NCBI GenBank assembly: GCA_947494825.1
Contig: CANLWN010000006.1
Coordinates: 248,001 to 312,000, forward strand
DNA length: 64,000 bases
Origin: an uncultured Flavobacteriaceae bacterium
GTDB taxonomy: Bacteria; Bacteroidota; Bacteroidia; Flavobacteriales; Flavobacteriaceae
Reading direction: 5' to 3'
The position numbers were made by a program, and so were the translations under genes. This document shows positions 7,260 to 16,555 of this stretch, one piece after another. Numbering within the stretch: the first letter of the stretch is position 1; every line of letters begins with the position of its first letter. A model generated the notes under the pieces. The model saw only the letters and a program-made list of their open reading frames with translations. It did not search any database and was not told the origin of the DNA.

Positions 7260-10085
7260 ATGAGACAATTGTTTATCGTATTGATACTACTTTCCTCCTT
7301 TTTCAATTATGGCCAAGAAACTACTGGAAGCATCGTGGGCAAACTGACCGATAAGGAATTGAACAATGAGCCCCTGGCCTTTGCAAATGTGATCATCAAG
7401 GGAACTACTAAAGGGACTACGTCCGATTTTGATGGGCTCTACGAAATCGCAAATGTGGAACCGGGAACCTACATCTTGGTCATCAGTTTTTTAGGGTACG
7501 AGACCTTGGAAATCCCTAATGTTATTGTAGAAGCTGGCAAAGTGACCGAGGTAAGCACCGGCTTGGGCTCTAGCAGTGTTGGCCTTGATGAGGTGGTGCT
7601 CACCACCTCTGCAACCCGGGATTCCGAAGTTGCCCTGTTATTGCAGCAAAAGAAAGCGGTAGAAATCCAGGAAGCCATTAGTGCGGAAGCGCTTACCCTG
7701 AAAGGCATTGATGATGCCGCGGGCGCGGTGGCCCAGATTTCGGGAATTTCCAAACAACAGGGTTCCAGTAACGTATATGTAAGGGGGTTGGGAGACCGGT
7801 ACCAGAATACCAGTATGAACGGACTCTCCCTGCCTTCCAACAATGTGAACAAAAAGAACATCGACCTAGATCTTTTCTCTTCCAGCATCATCGAAAATAT
7901 TTCGGTCAGTAAGGCCTACACCGCAACCTTTTACGCAGATTTTGCCGCCGGTAATGTCAACATTGATTCCAAAGAGTATACGGGGGATGGCTATTTTGAT
8001 ATTTCTTTGGGAAGTGGGGCAAACTCCAACGCCTCGGGAACCGATTTTGTGCGCAGCGAAGGACCCAGCAATTATGGTTTTTACAATAGGTATGACAACG
8101 ACCCTTTCGCCATCGTACTCTCCCATGGCGTTGACCCCCAAACAGCTTGGGATCCCATCAATCTATCCGCATCCTTGGAGGGAGGTTACTCCTTTAATTT
8201 TGATGATGATTCCAGGCTTAGTTTCTTTGCCTCTACAGGATTCAGTAATGGTTATGAGTTGTGGGAAGGACCCGCAAGGGACTTCACCAATGTGTTGAAA
8301 ACCAACTTTCCCAATGTACGGGAGTTCGCCTATAAGACCACTACCACGGCCCTTGGAAATGTGGCCTACAGAATCAACAATCGTCACAAGTTAAAATACA
8401 GTTCACTGTTCATCAATAGTTCCACAGACGCGGTGGGATTCTATGGTATAAACGGTCAGGGTACCAACAGGGATGCCATCATCGATACGGATCAAGGATT
8501 CTATGTTATGAACGTGCAATTTAACCAGGACATGATCTTCGTCAATCAATTGACGGGACAACATGTATTCGAGGAAAAGTTCGCCCTGAATTGGGGTACG
8601 GGCTTTAATAAGGTCTTCTCCGATGAACCCGATCGGAAACGGATAAGTTTGGAAAATTTTCAGTTATCCCTTGATGATGATCCCGATACCAACCCGGTTT
8701 TCTATACCAACATCCCTTTTGACAACCAGCGTTTTTTCCAGAGCATCGAGGACGATGAACTCAACAGTTTTGTAAACCTTGCTTACAAGGCCTCCGAACA
8801 GTTGAAGCTCAATTTCGGTTACAACGGTAGGCGCAAGGAGCGTAGGTTCAACAGTATCCGGTACGGTTATGAAATTCAGGACAGGGACAATACCCCTATA
8901 ACGGACATTAATGATTTCAACAGCATTTTTGACGTAAGCAACATCAACATTCCTGCAGGAAGTGGGCTTTACGACCTCCTGGTACTCAATCCGATAAACA
9001 ATGATATTGGCAATAGGAACAGGCCCGGATTACCCGAGAACACCTACAAAGGGAATTTGAATGTACATGGTGTGTACGCCTCTGCCGAATTATCCTTAGG
9101 GGAAAAATGGTTGTTTGTGCCCGGTTTTAGGGTAGAATCTTTCAGTCAGAAAGTAGCATACGATGTAATCAATATCCGGCCAGATGACCCCGGCTTTAGG
9201 GATGTATATGAAAACATCTATCTGCCCAGTCTTAACGTCCGTTATGCCCTGAACGAAAATTCCAATCTGAGGTTTGCCTTCAGCAAAACGGCATCATTTC
9301 CCGAATTCAAGGAAGTAGCCCCTTTTGTATATGAATCGGTAACGCAAAGGATAGGGGGCAACCCCGATCTTCTAGGAGGACTGGACGGAACCGGGGCCAC
9401 CTATTCGGATATCTACAACTTTGACCTAAAATATGAATGGTTTCTAGAGCGCGGGGAGATTATCTCCTTGGCAGCGTTTGCAAAGACCATCAAAGATCCT
9501 GTGAACCGAGTGGTTGCCGCAGACGCAACAGGTACTCAACGCTTCTTTAGAACGGGAGATCAGGCCGATATCATTGGACTGGAACTGGAAATCCGAAAAA
9601 ACCTCTATACCGATGCCGATGATAATGCCGTAGTTTCCATAGGCCTCAATGCTGCGTATACCAATACGGATCAGGACCTTAAGGATATCCCTGCCGGAGC
9701 ACTCAACACCTTTGGGACCTCCTTTGACAGGGAATCGGATGAACTGGAGGGGGCTTCGCCCTTTATCATTAATTCGGACCTAAATTTCAGCCCTACTTTC
9801 GGCACCTATAAACCCAAAGCCACCCTAGTGTTTTCATATTTCTCCGATCGGATATTTTCGCTGGGAGCCGGTAGTTTGGGCAATATTATTGAAAGCGGGG
9901 TTCCTACCCTGGACTTCATATGGAAAAACTCATTTGGTGAACATTTTGAAGCCAATTTGTCTGCCAAGAACATCTTAGATCCCGATATCTCCTTTGTAAG
10001 GGAGGGTACCGGAATTGGAGATGTAATCATTCGTGAATATACCCTCGGGGTTAACATTGGGCTAACCCTCAAATATAAATTTTAA
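7260..10085 (+). CDS. TonB-dependent outer-membrane receptor with N-terminal CarboxypepD-regulatory-like domain
   Basis: A 941-residue outer-membrane protein: signal peptide ending at ...SFFNYGQ, a carboxypeptidase-regulatory-like beta domain (about residues 24-110), a plug domain with VYVRGLGDRYQNTSMNGL, and a large beta-barrel ending in an aromatic residue (KYKF). The ATG at 7260 opens a clear signal peptide. The ligand is not evident from sequence. It is divergent from a PhoB/PhoR-like pair across a TAAC repeat array and is followed, 20 bases later, by a lipoprotein gene, so a phosphate-starvation uptake system is a reasonable hypothesis (inference). Confidence 0.92.
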   Translation: MRQLFIVLILLSSFFNYGQETTGSIVGKLTDKELNNEPLAFANVIIKGTTKGTTSDFDGLYEIANVEPGTYILVISFLGYETLEIPNVIVEAGKVTEVSTGLGSSSVGLDEVVLTTSATRDSEVALLLQQKKAVEIQEAISAEALTLKGIDDAAGAVAQISGISKQQGSSNVYVRGLGDRYQNTSMNGLSLPSNNVNKKNIDLDLFSSSIIENISVSKAYTATFYADFAAGNVNIDSKEYTGDGYFDISLGSGANSNASGTDFVRSEGPSNYGFYNRYDNDPFAIVLSHGVDPQTAWDPINLSASLEGGYSFNFDDDSRLSFFASTGFSNGYELWEGPARDFTNVLKTNFPNVREFAYKTTTTALGNVAYRINNRHKLKYSSLFINSSTDAVGFYGINGQGTNRDAIIDTDQGFYVMNVQFNQDMIFVNQLTGQHVFEEKFALNWGTGFNKVFSDEPDRKRISLENFQLSLDDDPDTNPVFYTNIPFDNQRFFQSIEDDELNSFVNLAYKASEQLKLNFGYNGRRKERRFNSIRYGYEIQDRDNTPITDINDFNSIFDVSNINIPAGSGLYDLLVLNPINNDIGNRNRPGLPENTYKGNLNVHGVYASAELSLGEKWLFVPGFRVESFSQKVAYDVINIRPDDPGFRDVYENIYLPSLNVRYALNENSNLRFAFSKTASFPEFKEVAPFVYESVTQRIGGNPDLLGGLDGTGATYSDIYNFDLKYEWFLERGEIISLAAFAKTIKDPVNRVVAADATGTQRFFRTGDQADIIGLELEIRKNLYTDADDNAVVSIGLNAAYTNTDQDLKDIPAGALNTFGTSFDRESDELEGASPFIINSDLNFSPTFGTYKPKATLVFSYFSDRIFSLGAGSLGNIIESGVPTLDFIWKNSFGEHFEANLSAKNILDPDISFVREGTGIGDVIIREYTLGVNIGLTLKYKF

Positions 10086-10105
10086 TACTTTTTAAACTCA
10101 AAACA

Positions 10106-11299
10106 ATGAAAAACAAGTTTTTATTTTTAGGTATAGCCGCCGCTTTGTTTATCTCCTGTGAAAGCGACGATACCTCGGATATTATTATTAACGATAACAG
10201 TGTTACCACAACGAACAACACCACCGGAGGTGGAAACCCTACCGAAACATCGGTCAACTTAAGTGGGGTATTTACTGAAGATCTAACACTAGATCCAGAT
10301 GTAGCGTACATCATTACCGGACCTGTCCTTATGGCAAGCGGCACTACCCTTACCATCCCTGCAGGGATGACCATAAGGGCACAGCCTGTAGGCGTAAACG
10401 CATTTATCGCCATTCAGCAAGGGGCGCAGATCAATGCCGTAGGTACGGCCAGTGAACCCATTGTCCTTACCTCCAATGCATCAGCGCCTTCCTCAGGGGA
10501 CTGGGGAGGTCTTGTTTTGTGTGGCTCCGCTCCCATTAATTCCACCGCCGACGGTTCTACGGATACCGCAACCTCGGAAGTAGGTGGTCTTTCCTACGGT
10601 GGAAATACCCCGGACGATAGTTCTGGAAACCTACAATATGTACGGGTAGAATACGCCGGTGGCGCCATTGATGGTAACGCCGAGTTGAACGGAGTGTCGC
10701 TCTACGCTGTTGGAAGCGGTACCACAATCGATTTTGTACAAGTATTCGAAGGTTCCGATGATGGTTTCGAATTCTTTGGTGGAACGGTAAACGCAAGCCA
10801 TTTGGCCGTTGTAAATGCAGAAGACGATTCTATAGACTGGACCGAAGGTTACACGGGTACCATTACCGATGTATATGTGCAGCACGGGACTTCCCATGAT
10901 AAGGCCTTTGAATGTGACGGGTATAACACCGATTTCAGCAACGTGTCGGGAAGCTTCTCCAATCCCATGGTAGTCAACGCAAGCATTATTGGCGCCAATG
11001 ATGCCAGTGAAGCGATCAGGTTAAGGGCAGGTACTCAGGGTACCTTTACGAACATTGTCCTTACCGACTTCGACGAAGCGTTTGACCTGGACGGGGATAC
11101 AGGCGACAACCCTACCGGACAGGGCGTACTGGACGACCTTCTTAACGTTGTGGACGTAACCTTCAACAATATTACAACCACTCTTAAAAACGATACAGGT
11201 TTCACCTTTACAGAAGCAGATTTTATCACCGGTGTCGGTAATGGTACGGGAACCGATGTCACCACCTGGGGCGCCGGATGGACCGTCGGAATCAATTAA
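10106..11299 (+). CDS. Surface or periplasmic lipoprotein with beta-helix-like repeats
   Basis: A 397-residue protein with a lipoprotein signal (LFISC, lipidated Cys at about residue 19) followed by a long Asp/Asn/Thr-rich linker and then a Gly/Thr/Val-rich body of short repeating beta-strands (GTTLTIPAGMTI, GDWGGLVLCGSAPIN, DDGFEFFGGTVN, SIDWTEGYTG) like right-handed beta-helix proteins. I do not recognise a catalytic site. It is co-transcribed with the TonB receptor upstream, suggesting a surface-exposed partner that captures or processes the receptor's ligand (inference). A strong terminator follows. Confidence 0.75.
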   Translation: MKNKFLFLGIAAALFISCESDDTSDIIINDNSVTTTNNTTGGGNPTETSVNLSGVFTEDLTLDPDVAYIITGPVLMASGTTLTIPAGMTIRAQPVGVNAFIAIQQGAQINAVGTASEPIVLTSNASAPSSGDWGGLVLCGSAPINSTADGSTDTATSEVGGLSYGGNTPDDSSGNLQYVRVEYAGGAIDGNAELNGVSLYAVGSGTTIDFVQVFEGSDDGFEFFGGTVNASHLAVVNAEDDSIDWTEGYTGTITDVYVQHGTSHDKAFECDGYNTDFSNVSGSFSNPMVVNASIIGANDASEAIRLRAGTQGTFTNIVLTDFDEAFDLDGDTGDNPTGQGVLDDLLNVVDVTFNNITTTLKNDTGFTFTEADFITGVGNGTGTDVTTWGAGWTVGIN

Positions 11300-11319
11300 G
11301 ACGACTATACCTCTTTAAA

Positions 11320-11344
11320 AAGCCCGCTTTTCGCGGGCTTTTTT
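11320..11344 (+). terminator. Rho-independent terminator after the receptor-lipoprotein unit
   Basis: Eight-base perfect stem AAGCCCGC (11320-11327) / GCGGGCTT (11333-11340) with loop TTTTC and a U-run continuing to 11344. It begins 20 bases after the lipoprotein stop. Confidence 0.88.
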
Positions 11345-11405
11345 GCTTTTTGGCCAAATTTTTGCAGTTAATCGAATAATTGTGATTGCCAAAGGTCAAA
11401 ATTAT

Positions 11406-11413
11406 TATCTTTG
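11406..11413 (+). promoter_or_regulatory. Promoter -7 box TATCTTTG for the first mini T9SS protein
   Basis: TATCTTTG, exact TAnnTTTG match, with TTG at 11386-11388 seventeen bases upstream (-33-like). It lies 16 bases before the ATG at 11430, which supports that start rather than upstream in-frame codons. Confidence 0.6.
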
Positions 11414-11429
11414 GCGTATATACCTACGA

Positions 11430-11738
11430 ATGAAGCACTTTTACGTGATTGTATTCCTTTTTGTTTCTTCTTTAGCCTTTGGACAGCAAGCCCAGGGCTC
11501 GGGTGATATTGATGGATTTAAACTCTATCCCAATCCGGTGACCAATGGCAAGGTATATATCAGCACCACAAAGAATGCCCCTAAAAACATATTGATCTAC
11601 GATGTTTTGGGCACTCGGGTATTGGAAACCACGATTTTGGGCACAGAATTGAGCCTAACCGATTTGAACAAAGGGGTATATGTACTCCGGGTTTTTGAAA
11701 AGGACAAAGTGGCCACTCGAAAGCTGATCATCAAGTAA
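11430..11738 (+). CDS. Mini secreted protein consisting of a T9SS type A sorting domain
   Basis: A 102-residue protein: signal peptide (MKHFYVIVFLFVSSLAFGQ) then, after a few residues, a complete type A Por-secretion C-terminal domain: GFKLYPNPVTNGKVYIS, then ILIYDVLGTRVLE, then LSLTDLNKGVYVLRV ending in RKLIIK. No cargo domain precedes the sorting domain. Family knowledge: this domain normally targets large proteins across the outer membrane through T9SS. I chose the ATG at 11430 because it opens the signal peptide and fits the -7 box at 11406. A paralogue follows at 11939. Confidence 0.85.
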   Translation: MKHFYVIVFLFVSSLAFGQQAQGSGDIDGFKLYPNPVTNGKVYISTTKNAPKNILIYDVLGTRVLETTILGTELSLTDLNKGVYVLRVFEKDKVATRKLIIK

Positions 11739-11938
11739 ACCTTCCTTTTTTCATTTCAGAGAAATATAACACCATGCTCTCGCCGAGCAGGAGCTCAGTT
11801 ATCGACTAAATGATTAAAAAAATCGATGAACGGACCTGTGGTTCGGTTTTACCTACAAAAAACAGGTGTTCACAACATTTTGTGGCGGCCCCTAAGGGCA
11901 TTCCCTATATTTACCCTGTTGCTCCCAAATCAACACCT

Positions 11939-12265
11939 ATGAAAAAAATCTACTTGACCCTGCTATTGGCAGCATTTACCCTAGTAGTATCCGGACAAGA
12001 GGTAGAGGATAACCAAGTATCCCTGAACGGGGATATCGTGGGCTTCAAATTATATCCCAACCCTGCATTTGGGGACCGAGTGTACATCACTTCCAAGAAA
12101 AACGACAGTAAGGACATCACGGTGTATGACGTATTCGGTGAGATTGTGCTGCGCCACCGTATGATTACAAATGTGCTCAACATTTCTAAATTGGTACCCG
12201 GTGTTTACATGATGCAGATTACGGAGAACAGCAGTACGATCACCAGGAAATTGGTGGTTAAATAG
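11939..12265 (+). CDS. Second mini T9SS-sorting-domain protein, paralogue of the preceding gene
   Basis: A 108-residue protein with the same plan as its neighbour: signal peptide MKKIYLTLLLAAFTLVVSGQ, then GDIVGFKLYPNPAFGDRVYIT, DITVYDVFGEIVL, LNISKLVPGVYMMQI and terminal RKLVVK. The mature protein is essentially only the type A sorting domain. The ATG at 11939 is chosen because it opens the signal peptide. A near-consensus -7 box TATATTTA is at 11906-11913, so it may have its own promoter; a terminator overlaps its stop codon. Confidence 0.85.
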   Translation: MKKIYLTLLLAAFTLVVSGQEVEDNQVSLNGDIVGFKLYPNPAFGDRVYITSKKNDSKDITVYDVFGEIVLRHRMITNVLNISKLVPGVYMMQITENSSTITRKLVVK

Positions 12266-12300
12266 CCCGCTGCCCAGCGCTGTCTTCCGGGCTTTATTTT
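12264..12300 (+). terminator. Terminator after the mini T9SS proteins
   Basis: Stem AGCCCG (12264-12269) / CGGGCT (12288-12293), 18-base loop, then TTATTTTATT. It begins inside the TAG stop region of the preceding gene. The stem is short, so moderate confidence. Confidence 0.55.
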
Positions 12301-12327
12301 ATTACATTTACGGTAGTAAAATTGAGC

Positions 12328-13305
12328 ATGGACACCCACAAAATTTTTGATATCGATACCCCAGGGAAATTTGAGTTCCAGGCCCTGGAAATTTTTAGGT
12401 TTCAATATCTGAACAATCCCATCTACCGAGAGTTTTGTGAGCACCTGGGAAAAACTACCTCCAACGTAAAGGGGGTAAGCGACATCCCCTTCCTGCCCAT
12501 AGAATTTTTTAAATCAAAACAGGTGATATCCGGAAATGCACCTGTCAACATCACCTTCACCAGCAGTGGCACTACGGGCAACCAGGTTAGCCAACACCAT
12601 GTGAGCGATCTAAAATTGTATGAACGGAGTTACCAAAGGTCCTTTGCGCTTTTTTACGGCGACATTTCCGACTATTGTGTCCTCGCCTTGTTGCCATCCT
12701 ATCTGGAACGCGAGGGTTCCTCCTTGGTTTATATGGTGAACGACCTTATTGAACAAAGCGGCCATCCGGAAAGCGGTTTTTATCTCAAGGACCAGAAGGG
12801 CCTTAAAGCGACCCTCTCCCGGTTGGACGCCGATGGAAAAGAGGTATTGCTGATCGGGGTTTCCTTTGCCCTGTTAGAGATGGCGGAAACGCACACCTTG
12901 AATCTGAAGCATACCGTGGTCATGGAAACTGGCGGAATGAAAGGCAGGCGCAGGGAATTAATCCGTGAGGAGCTGCACACGGCGCTCAAGAAAGGGTTTG
13001 GTGTCAACGCTATCCATTCGGAATACGGGATGACCGAATTACTGTCGCAGGCCTACTCTCAGGGCAACGGAATTTTTAAATGCCCACCTTGGATGAAAAT
13101 CCTGGTACGGGATACCGAAGACCCCTTTGCCTTACAGCGAATAGGAAAGACAGGCGGTATCAATGTAATCGATCTGGCAAATGTAAACTCCTGTTCCTTT
13201 ATTGCCACTCAGGACCTGGGAAGGGTATATGCCGATGGTAGTTTTGAGGTAATCGGCAGATTTGACCATTCGGACATCCGGGGATGTAATCTTATGGTGT
13301 TATAA
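12328..13305 (+). CDS. LuxE/PaaK-like acyl-activating or acyltransferase enzyme
   Basis: A 325-residue protein of the LuxE acyl-protein-synthetase/PaaK adenylating family: the nucleotide-binding loop TFTSSGTTGNQ at about residues 75-85, a METGGMKGRR segment and EYGMTELLSQAY, the counterpart of the YGxTE motif of AMP-forming enzymes. The short length and lack of a full C-terminal subdomain fit LuxE-type members common in Flavobacteriia; the acyl substrate is unknown. ATG at 12328 is preferred over an in-frame TTG six bases upstream. No obvious functional partner on either side. Confidence 0.78.
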   Translation: MDTHKIFDIDTPGKFEFQALEIFRFQYLNNPIYREFCEHLGKTTSNVKGVSDIPFLPIEFFKSKQVISGNAPVNITFTSSGTTGNQVSQHHVSDLKLYERSYQRSFALFYGDISDYCVLALLPSYLEREGSSLVYMVNDLIEQSGHPESGFYLKDQKGLKATLSRLDADGKEVLLIGVSFALLEMAETHTLNLKHTVVMETGGMKGRRRELIREELHTALKKGFGVNAIHSEYGMTELLSQAYSQGNGIFKCPPWMKILVRDTEDPFALQRIGKTGGINVIDLANVNSCSFIATQDLGRVYADGSFEVIGRFDHSDIRGCNLMVL

Positions 13306-13387
13306 GTGACTTTCAGTGCCCTTTTCCGACCATACCGTCTTTGGCGTCGAGCCTAGAACAGTTTTTTTGGCAAAGGTGCATCGGGCA

Positions 13388-15055
13388 CTAAAACAGTCCG
13401 GTGATATGTCCATCACGGTCAATATCTATTCTTTCCGAAGCCGGGTGCGCGGGCAAACCTGGCATTCTCATGATATCGCCGGTAATGGGAACCAAAAAAC
13501 CTGCCCCCGAGGCTATTTCAATTTCCCGTACGGTTATGATAAAATCCTTTGGGCGGCCCAACAAAGCGGGATTATCCGATAGTGACTTCTGTGTCTTAGC
13601 AATACAAACAGGGAGTTTTTCGAGACCTAGGTCCGCAATTTTTTTTAAGTCCTTTTTGGCCTTTGCTGTATAATCCACATGTTCTGCACCGTATATTTTT
13701 GTGGCAATGGTAGTTATCTTGGTTTGCACGTCCATCTCCCAATCGTACAAGGGGGTAAAGTCGGTATTGTTGTTCTCTGCCGCGGCAATGACCTTTTGGG
13801 CAAGATCTGCAGATCCTTCCCCTCCCTTGGCCCACACTTCGGCCAAAGCTACAGGGACACCCATTTTATTGGCCGCAGCAATAATCAACTCGATCTCTTC
13901 CTTGGTATCGGTTACGAACTTATTAATGGCAATTACAGGAGGTACCTTAAAGCGTAGAATATTTTCCACATGTTTCTCCAAATTGGGGATTCCCTTTTCC
14001 AAGGCTGCCGTATCGGGTATGGTCAAGGAATCCAAGGAAGCGCCTCCATGATATTTCAGGGCTCTAACCGTAGTGGTCAATACCACGGCCTTTGGTGATA
14101 ATCCTGCGCTCTGGCATTTGATATCAAAGAACTTTTCTGCGCCCAGATCAAATCCAAAGCCTGCTTCGGTGACCGTATATTCGGAAAAGGACAGGCCCAT
14201 TCTCGTGGCGATTACCGAGTTGGTGCCTTGGGCGATATTTGCAAACGGGCCACCGTGTATGATGGCCGGATTACCTTCAATAGTCTGCACCAGGTTGGGC
14301 ATAATAGCATCTTTCAACAGGGCTGCCATTGCACCTTCGGCCTTCAAATCCCTGGCGTATATCGGTTTCCTGTCAAAGGTGTATCCTATAAAAATATTGC
14401 CCAGCCGTTTCTTAAGGTCTTCCAGGTCATCTGCAAGACAGAGAATGGCCATAATTTCCGAGGCAGCCGTAATATCAAAGCCGGTTTCCCTTGGTATTCC
14501 AGAGCCAGTGCCGCCAAGGCCCACGATAATCCGCCTAAGGGCCCTGTCGTTCATATCCAGTACCCTTTTCCAAGAAATGGTGCGCGCATCCAACCCCAGT
14601 GAATTGGTTTTGCTCTGTACATTGTTGTCAATAAGTGCCGCCAGGAGATTGTGCGCCTTTTCAATGGCCGCAAAGTCACCGGTAAAATGCAGGTTAATGT
14701 CCTCCATGGGCAGTACTTGGCTATATCCACCCCCCGTGGCCCCGCCCTTTATCCCAAAAACAGGGCCCAGGGAAGGTTCCCTAAGCACCACCGTAGTCTT
14801 CTTGCCCAAGCGGTTAAGGCCTTCGGAGAGCCCAATGGACATAGTGGTCTTTCCTTCGCCAGCTGGGGTTGGCGAGGTGGCGGAAACCAAGATTAGCTTA
14901 CTATTCGTGGAATTTTCCACATCCATTTTATGCAAGGGCAATTTGGCCTTGTACTTTCCGTACATGTCAATTTCGTCTGACTGAAGTCCTAACTTTTCGG
15001 CAATTTCGGTGATGGGTTTTAGGGCTACTTTTTTAGCAATCTCCAGGTCGCTCAT
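13388..15055 (-). CDS. fhs: Formate--tetrahydrofolate ligase
   Basis: A 555-residue enzyme that makes 10-formyl-THF from formate, ATP and THF. Seen: P-loop region TPTPAGEGKTT at about residues 61-71, followed by REPSLGPVFGIKGGATGGG and the PMEDINLHFTGD segment diagnostic of the family, and a FAxNIAQGxxSVIA-type stretch. Full length for the family when started at the ATG at 15055 (MSDLEIAKK...); an upstream in-frame ATG at 15103 would add 16 residues without homology. Monocistronic by appearance. Confidence 0.95.
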   Translation of the reverse strand: MSDLEIAKKVALKPITEIAEKLGLQSDEIDMYGKYKAKLPLHKMDVENSTNSKLILVSATSPTPAGEGKTTMSIGLSEGLNRLGKKTTVVLREPSLGPVFGIKGGATGGGYSQVLPMEDINLHFTGDFAAIEKAHNLLAALIDNNVQSKTNSLGLDARTISWKRVLDMNDRALRRIIVGLGGTGSGIPRETGFDITAASEIMAILCLADDLEDLKKRLGNIFIGYTFDRKPIYARDLKAEGAMAALLKDAIMPNLVQTIEGNPAIIHGGPFANIAQGTNSVIATRMGLSFSEYTVTEAGFGFDLGAEKFFDIKCQSAGLSPKAVVLTTTVRALKYHGGASLDSLTIPDTAALEKGIPNLEKHVENILRFKVPPVIAINKFVTDTKEEIELIIAAANKMGVPVALAEVWAKGGEGSADLAQKVIAAAENNNTDFTPLYDWEMDVQTKITTIATKIYGAEHVDYTAKAKKDLKKIADLGLEKLPVCIAKTQKSLSDNPALLGRPKDFIITVREIEIASGAGFLVPITGDIMRMPGLPAHPASERIDIDRDGHITGLF

Positions 15056-15157
15056 ATCAATGTGGTATAAATTAATATTAGGGTTTACAAACAGAAAGCC
15101 CACTAAGGGACCAAGTAAAAAGGCAGTCCTTTTCAGTATGGCAACCTAGCAGGTATA

Positions 15158-16453
15158 TCAGTGGACCACCAAAACAAAATAATTCTTCCTACCTCGCTGT
15201 AGGAGCACATATTTGTCACTGATCAAATCAGCCGTGGTAATCCGATAATCTTCCCTTACCTTTTCCTTGTTTACCGAAATGGAATTCTGTTTTAACTCCC
15301 TTCGGGCTTCCCCATTGGACCCCAAAAATCCCGTTTTGGCGGCTAATGCTCCGATCATATCCAGTCCGTTTTCCACATCTTCCCTCGGTATTTCGGCCTG
15401 GGGCACCCCTTCAAAAACATCCAAGAAAGTAGCTTCGCCCAAGGCCTTGAGGTCTTGGGAAGTAGATTTTCCAAAAAGGATATTGCTGGCCTTTATGGCG
15501 TTGTCCAGATCCTGCTGGGAATGCACCATGACCGTAATCTCTTCTGCCAAACGTTTTTGCAACACCCTCAGGTGGGGCGCCTCCCCGTGTTCCACTACCA
15601 GGTTCTCTATCTCGGTCTTGGGTAAAAAAGTGAAAATCTTGATATATTTTTCCGCGTCCGCGTCAGAGGTGTTCAACCAATATTGGTAAAATTTGTACGG
15701 GGATGTCTTTTGGGCATCCAACCAGACATTGCCGCTTTCCGTCTTTCCAAATTTTGACCCATCGGCCTTGGTAATCAACGGACAGGTAAGTGCATAACCC
15801 TTGCCGCCTCCGATTCTTCGTATGAGTTCCGTGCCCGTGGTAATATTGCCCCATTGATCGCTTCCGCCCATTTGTAGGGTGCAATTGTGGTTTTGAAAGA
15901 GGTAGAGAAAGTCGTACCCCTGCACAAGTTGATAAGTGAATTCGGTAAATGACATGCCCTCATTGGCCTCGGCAGACAAACGTTTTTTTACCGAATCCTT
16001 TGCCATCATATAATTTACGGTAATGTGCTTCCCAACATCCCTGATAAAATCCAGAAAGGAAAAGTCCTTCATCCAGTCGTAATTGTTCACCAAAACGGCG
16101 GCATTATCGGAATCACTTTCAAAATCCAAAAAACGTGACAATTGCTCCTTCAGTGCGTCCTCATTACGTCTGAGCGTGGTCTCGTCCAGCAGGTTGCGCT
16201 CAGTGGATTTGCCAGAGGGGTCCCCGATCATACCCGTTGCTCCCCCAATAAGGGCATAAGGTTTATGGCCCGCCAATTGAAAATGCCGTAGCATCATCAC
16301 CCCTACCAAATGTCCGATGTGCAGGGAATCTGCCGTGGGATCGATCCCAACATAGGCCGATTGCATCCCGCTTTGTAAGTGCGTTTCCGTACCGGGCATT
16401 GCATCGTGCAGCATTCCCCTCCATTTCAATTCCTCGACAAAGTTTGAAGCCAT
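15158..16453 (-). CDS. tyrS: Tyrosine--tRNA ligase
   Basis: A 431-residue class I synthetase: the [16 protein letters not shown] segment with HIGH at residues 45-48, [14 protein letters not shown] following, the GSDQWGNI tyrosine-pocket motif, and KFGKT in place of KMSKS near residue 240. An S4-like RNA-binding region lies at the C-terminus ([10 protein letters not shown]). Cytoplasmic, essential. A -7 box TATATTTG on the minus strand sits 27 bases before the start codon. Confidence 0.96.
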   Translation of the reverse strand: MASNFVEELKWRGMLHDAMPGTETHLQSGMQSAYVGIDPTADSLHIGHLVGVMMLRHFQLAGHKPYALIGGATGMIGDPSGKSTERNLLDETTLRRNEDALKEQLSRFLDFESDSDNAAVLVNNYDWMKDFSFLDFIRDVGKHITVNYMMAKDSVKKRLSAEANEGMSFTEFTYQLVQGYDFLYLFQNHNCTLQMGGSDQWGNITTGTELIRRIGGGKGYALTCPLITKADGSKFGKTESGNVWLDAQKTSPYKFYQYWLNTSDADAEKYIKIFTFLPKTEIENLVVEHGEAPHLRVLQKRLAEEITVMVHSQQDLDNAIKASNILFGKSTSQDLKALGEATFLDVFEGVPQAEIPREDVENGLDMIGALAAKTGFLGSNGEARRELKQNSISVNKEKVREDYRITTADLISDKYVLLQRGRKNYFVLVVH

Positions 16454-16479
16454 TGGTAATCTCCTTTAAATAATTGCTG

Positions 16480-16487
16480 CAAATATA
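16480..16487 (-). promoter_or_regulatory. Promoter -7 box TATATTTG for tyrS
   Basis: Minus strand TATATTTG, exact TAnnTTTG match, 26 bases upstream of the tyrS start; expected leader about 20 bases. Confidence 0.55.
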
Positions 16488-16543
16488 AAAGAAATACACT
16501 GCTTTACACCGTACAAAAAGAGGATATATCCCCAGCAATTACC

Positions 16544-16551
16544 TAATTTTG
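16544..16551 (+). promoter_or_regulatory. Promoter -7 box TAATTTTG directly abutting the SDR start codon
   Basis: TAATTTTG, exact TAnnTTTG match, ends only four bases before the ATG at 16556. Transcription would begin at or next to the start codon, implying a leaderless mRNA. Confidence 0.45.
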
Positions 16552-16555
16552 GTAT

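Noticed and set aside
14073-14984. A 303-codon open frame on the + strand
   Set aside because: Antisense shadow of the formate-THF ligase gene, with no recognisable protein features.
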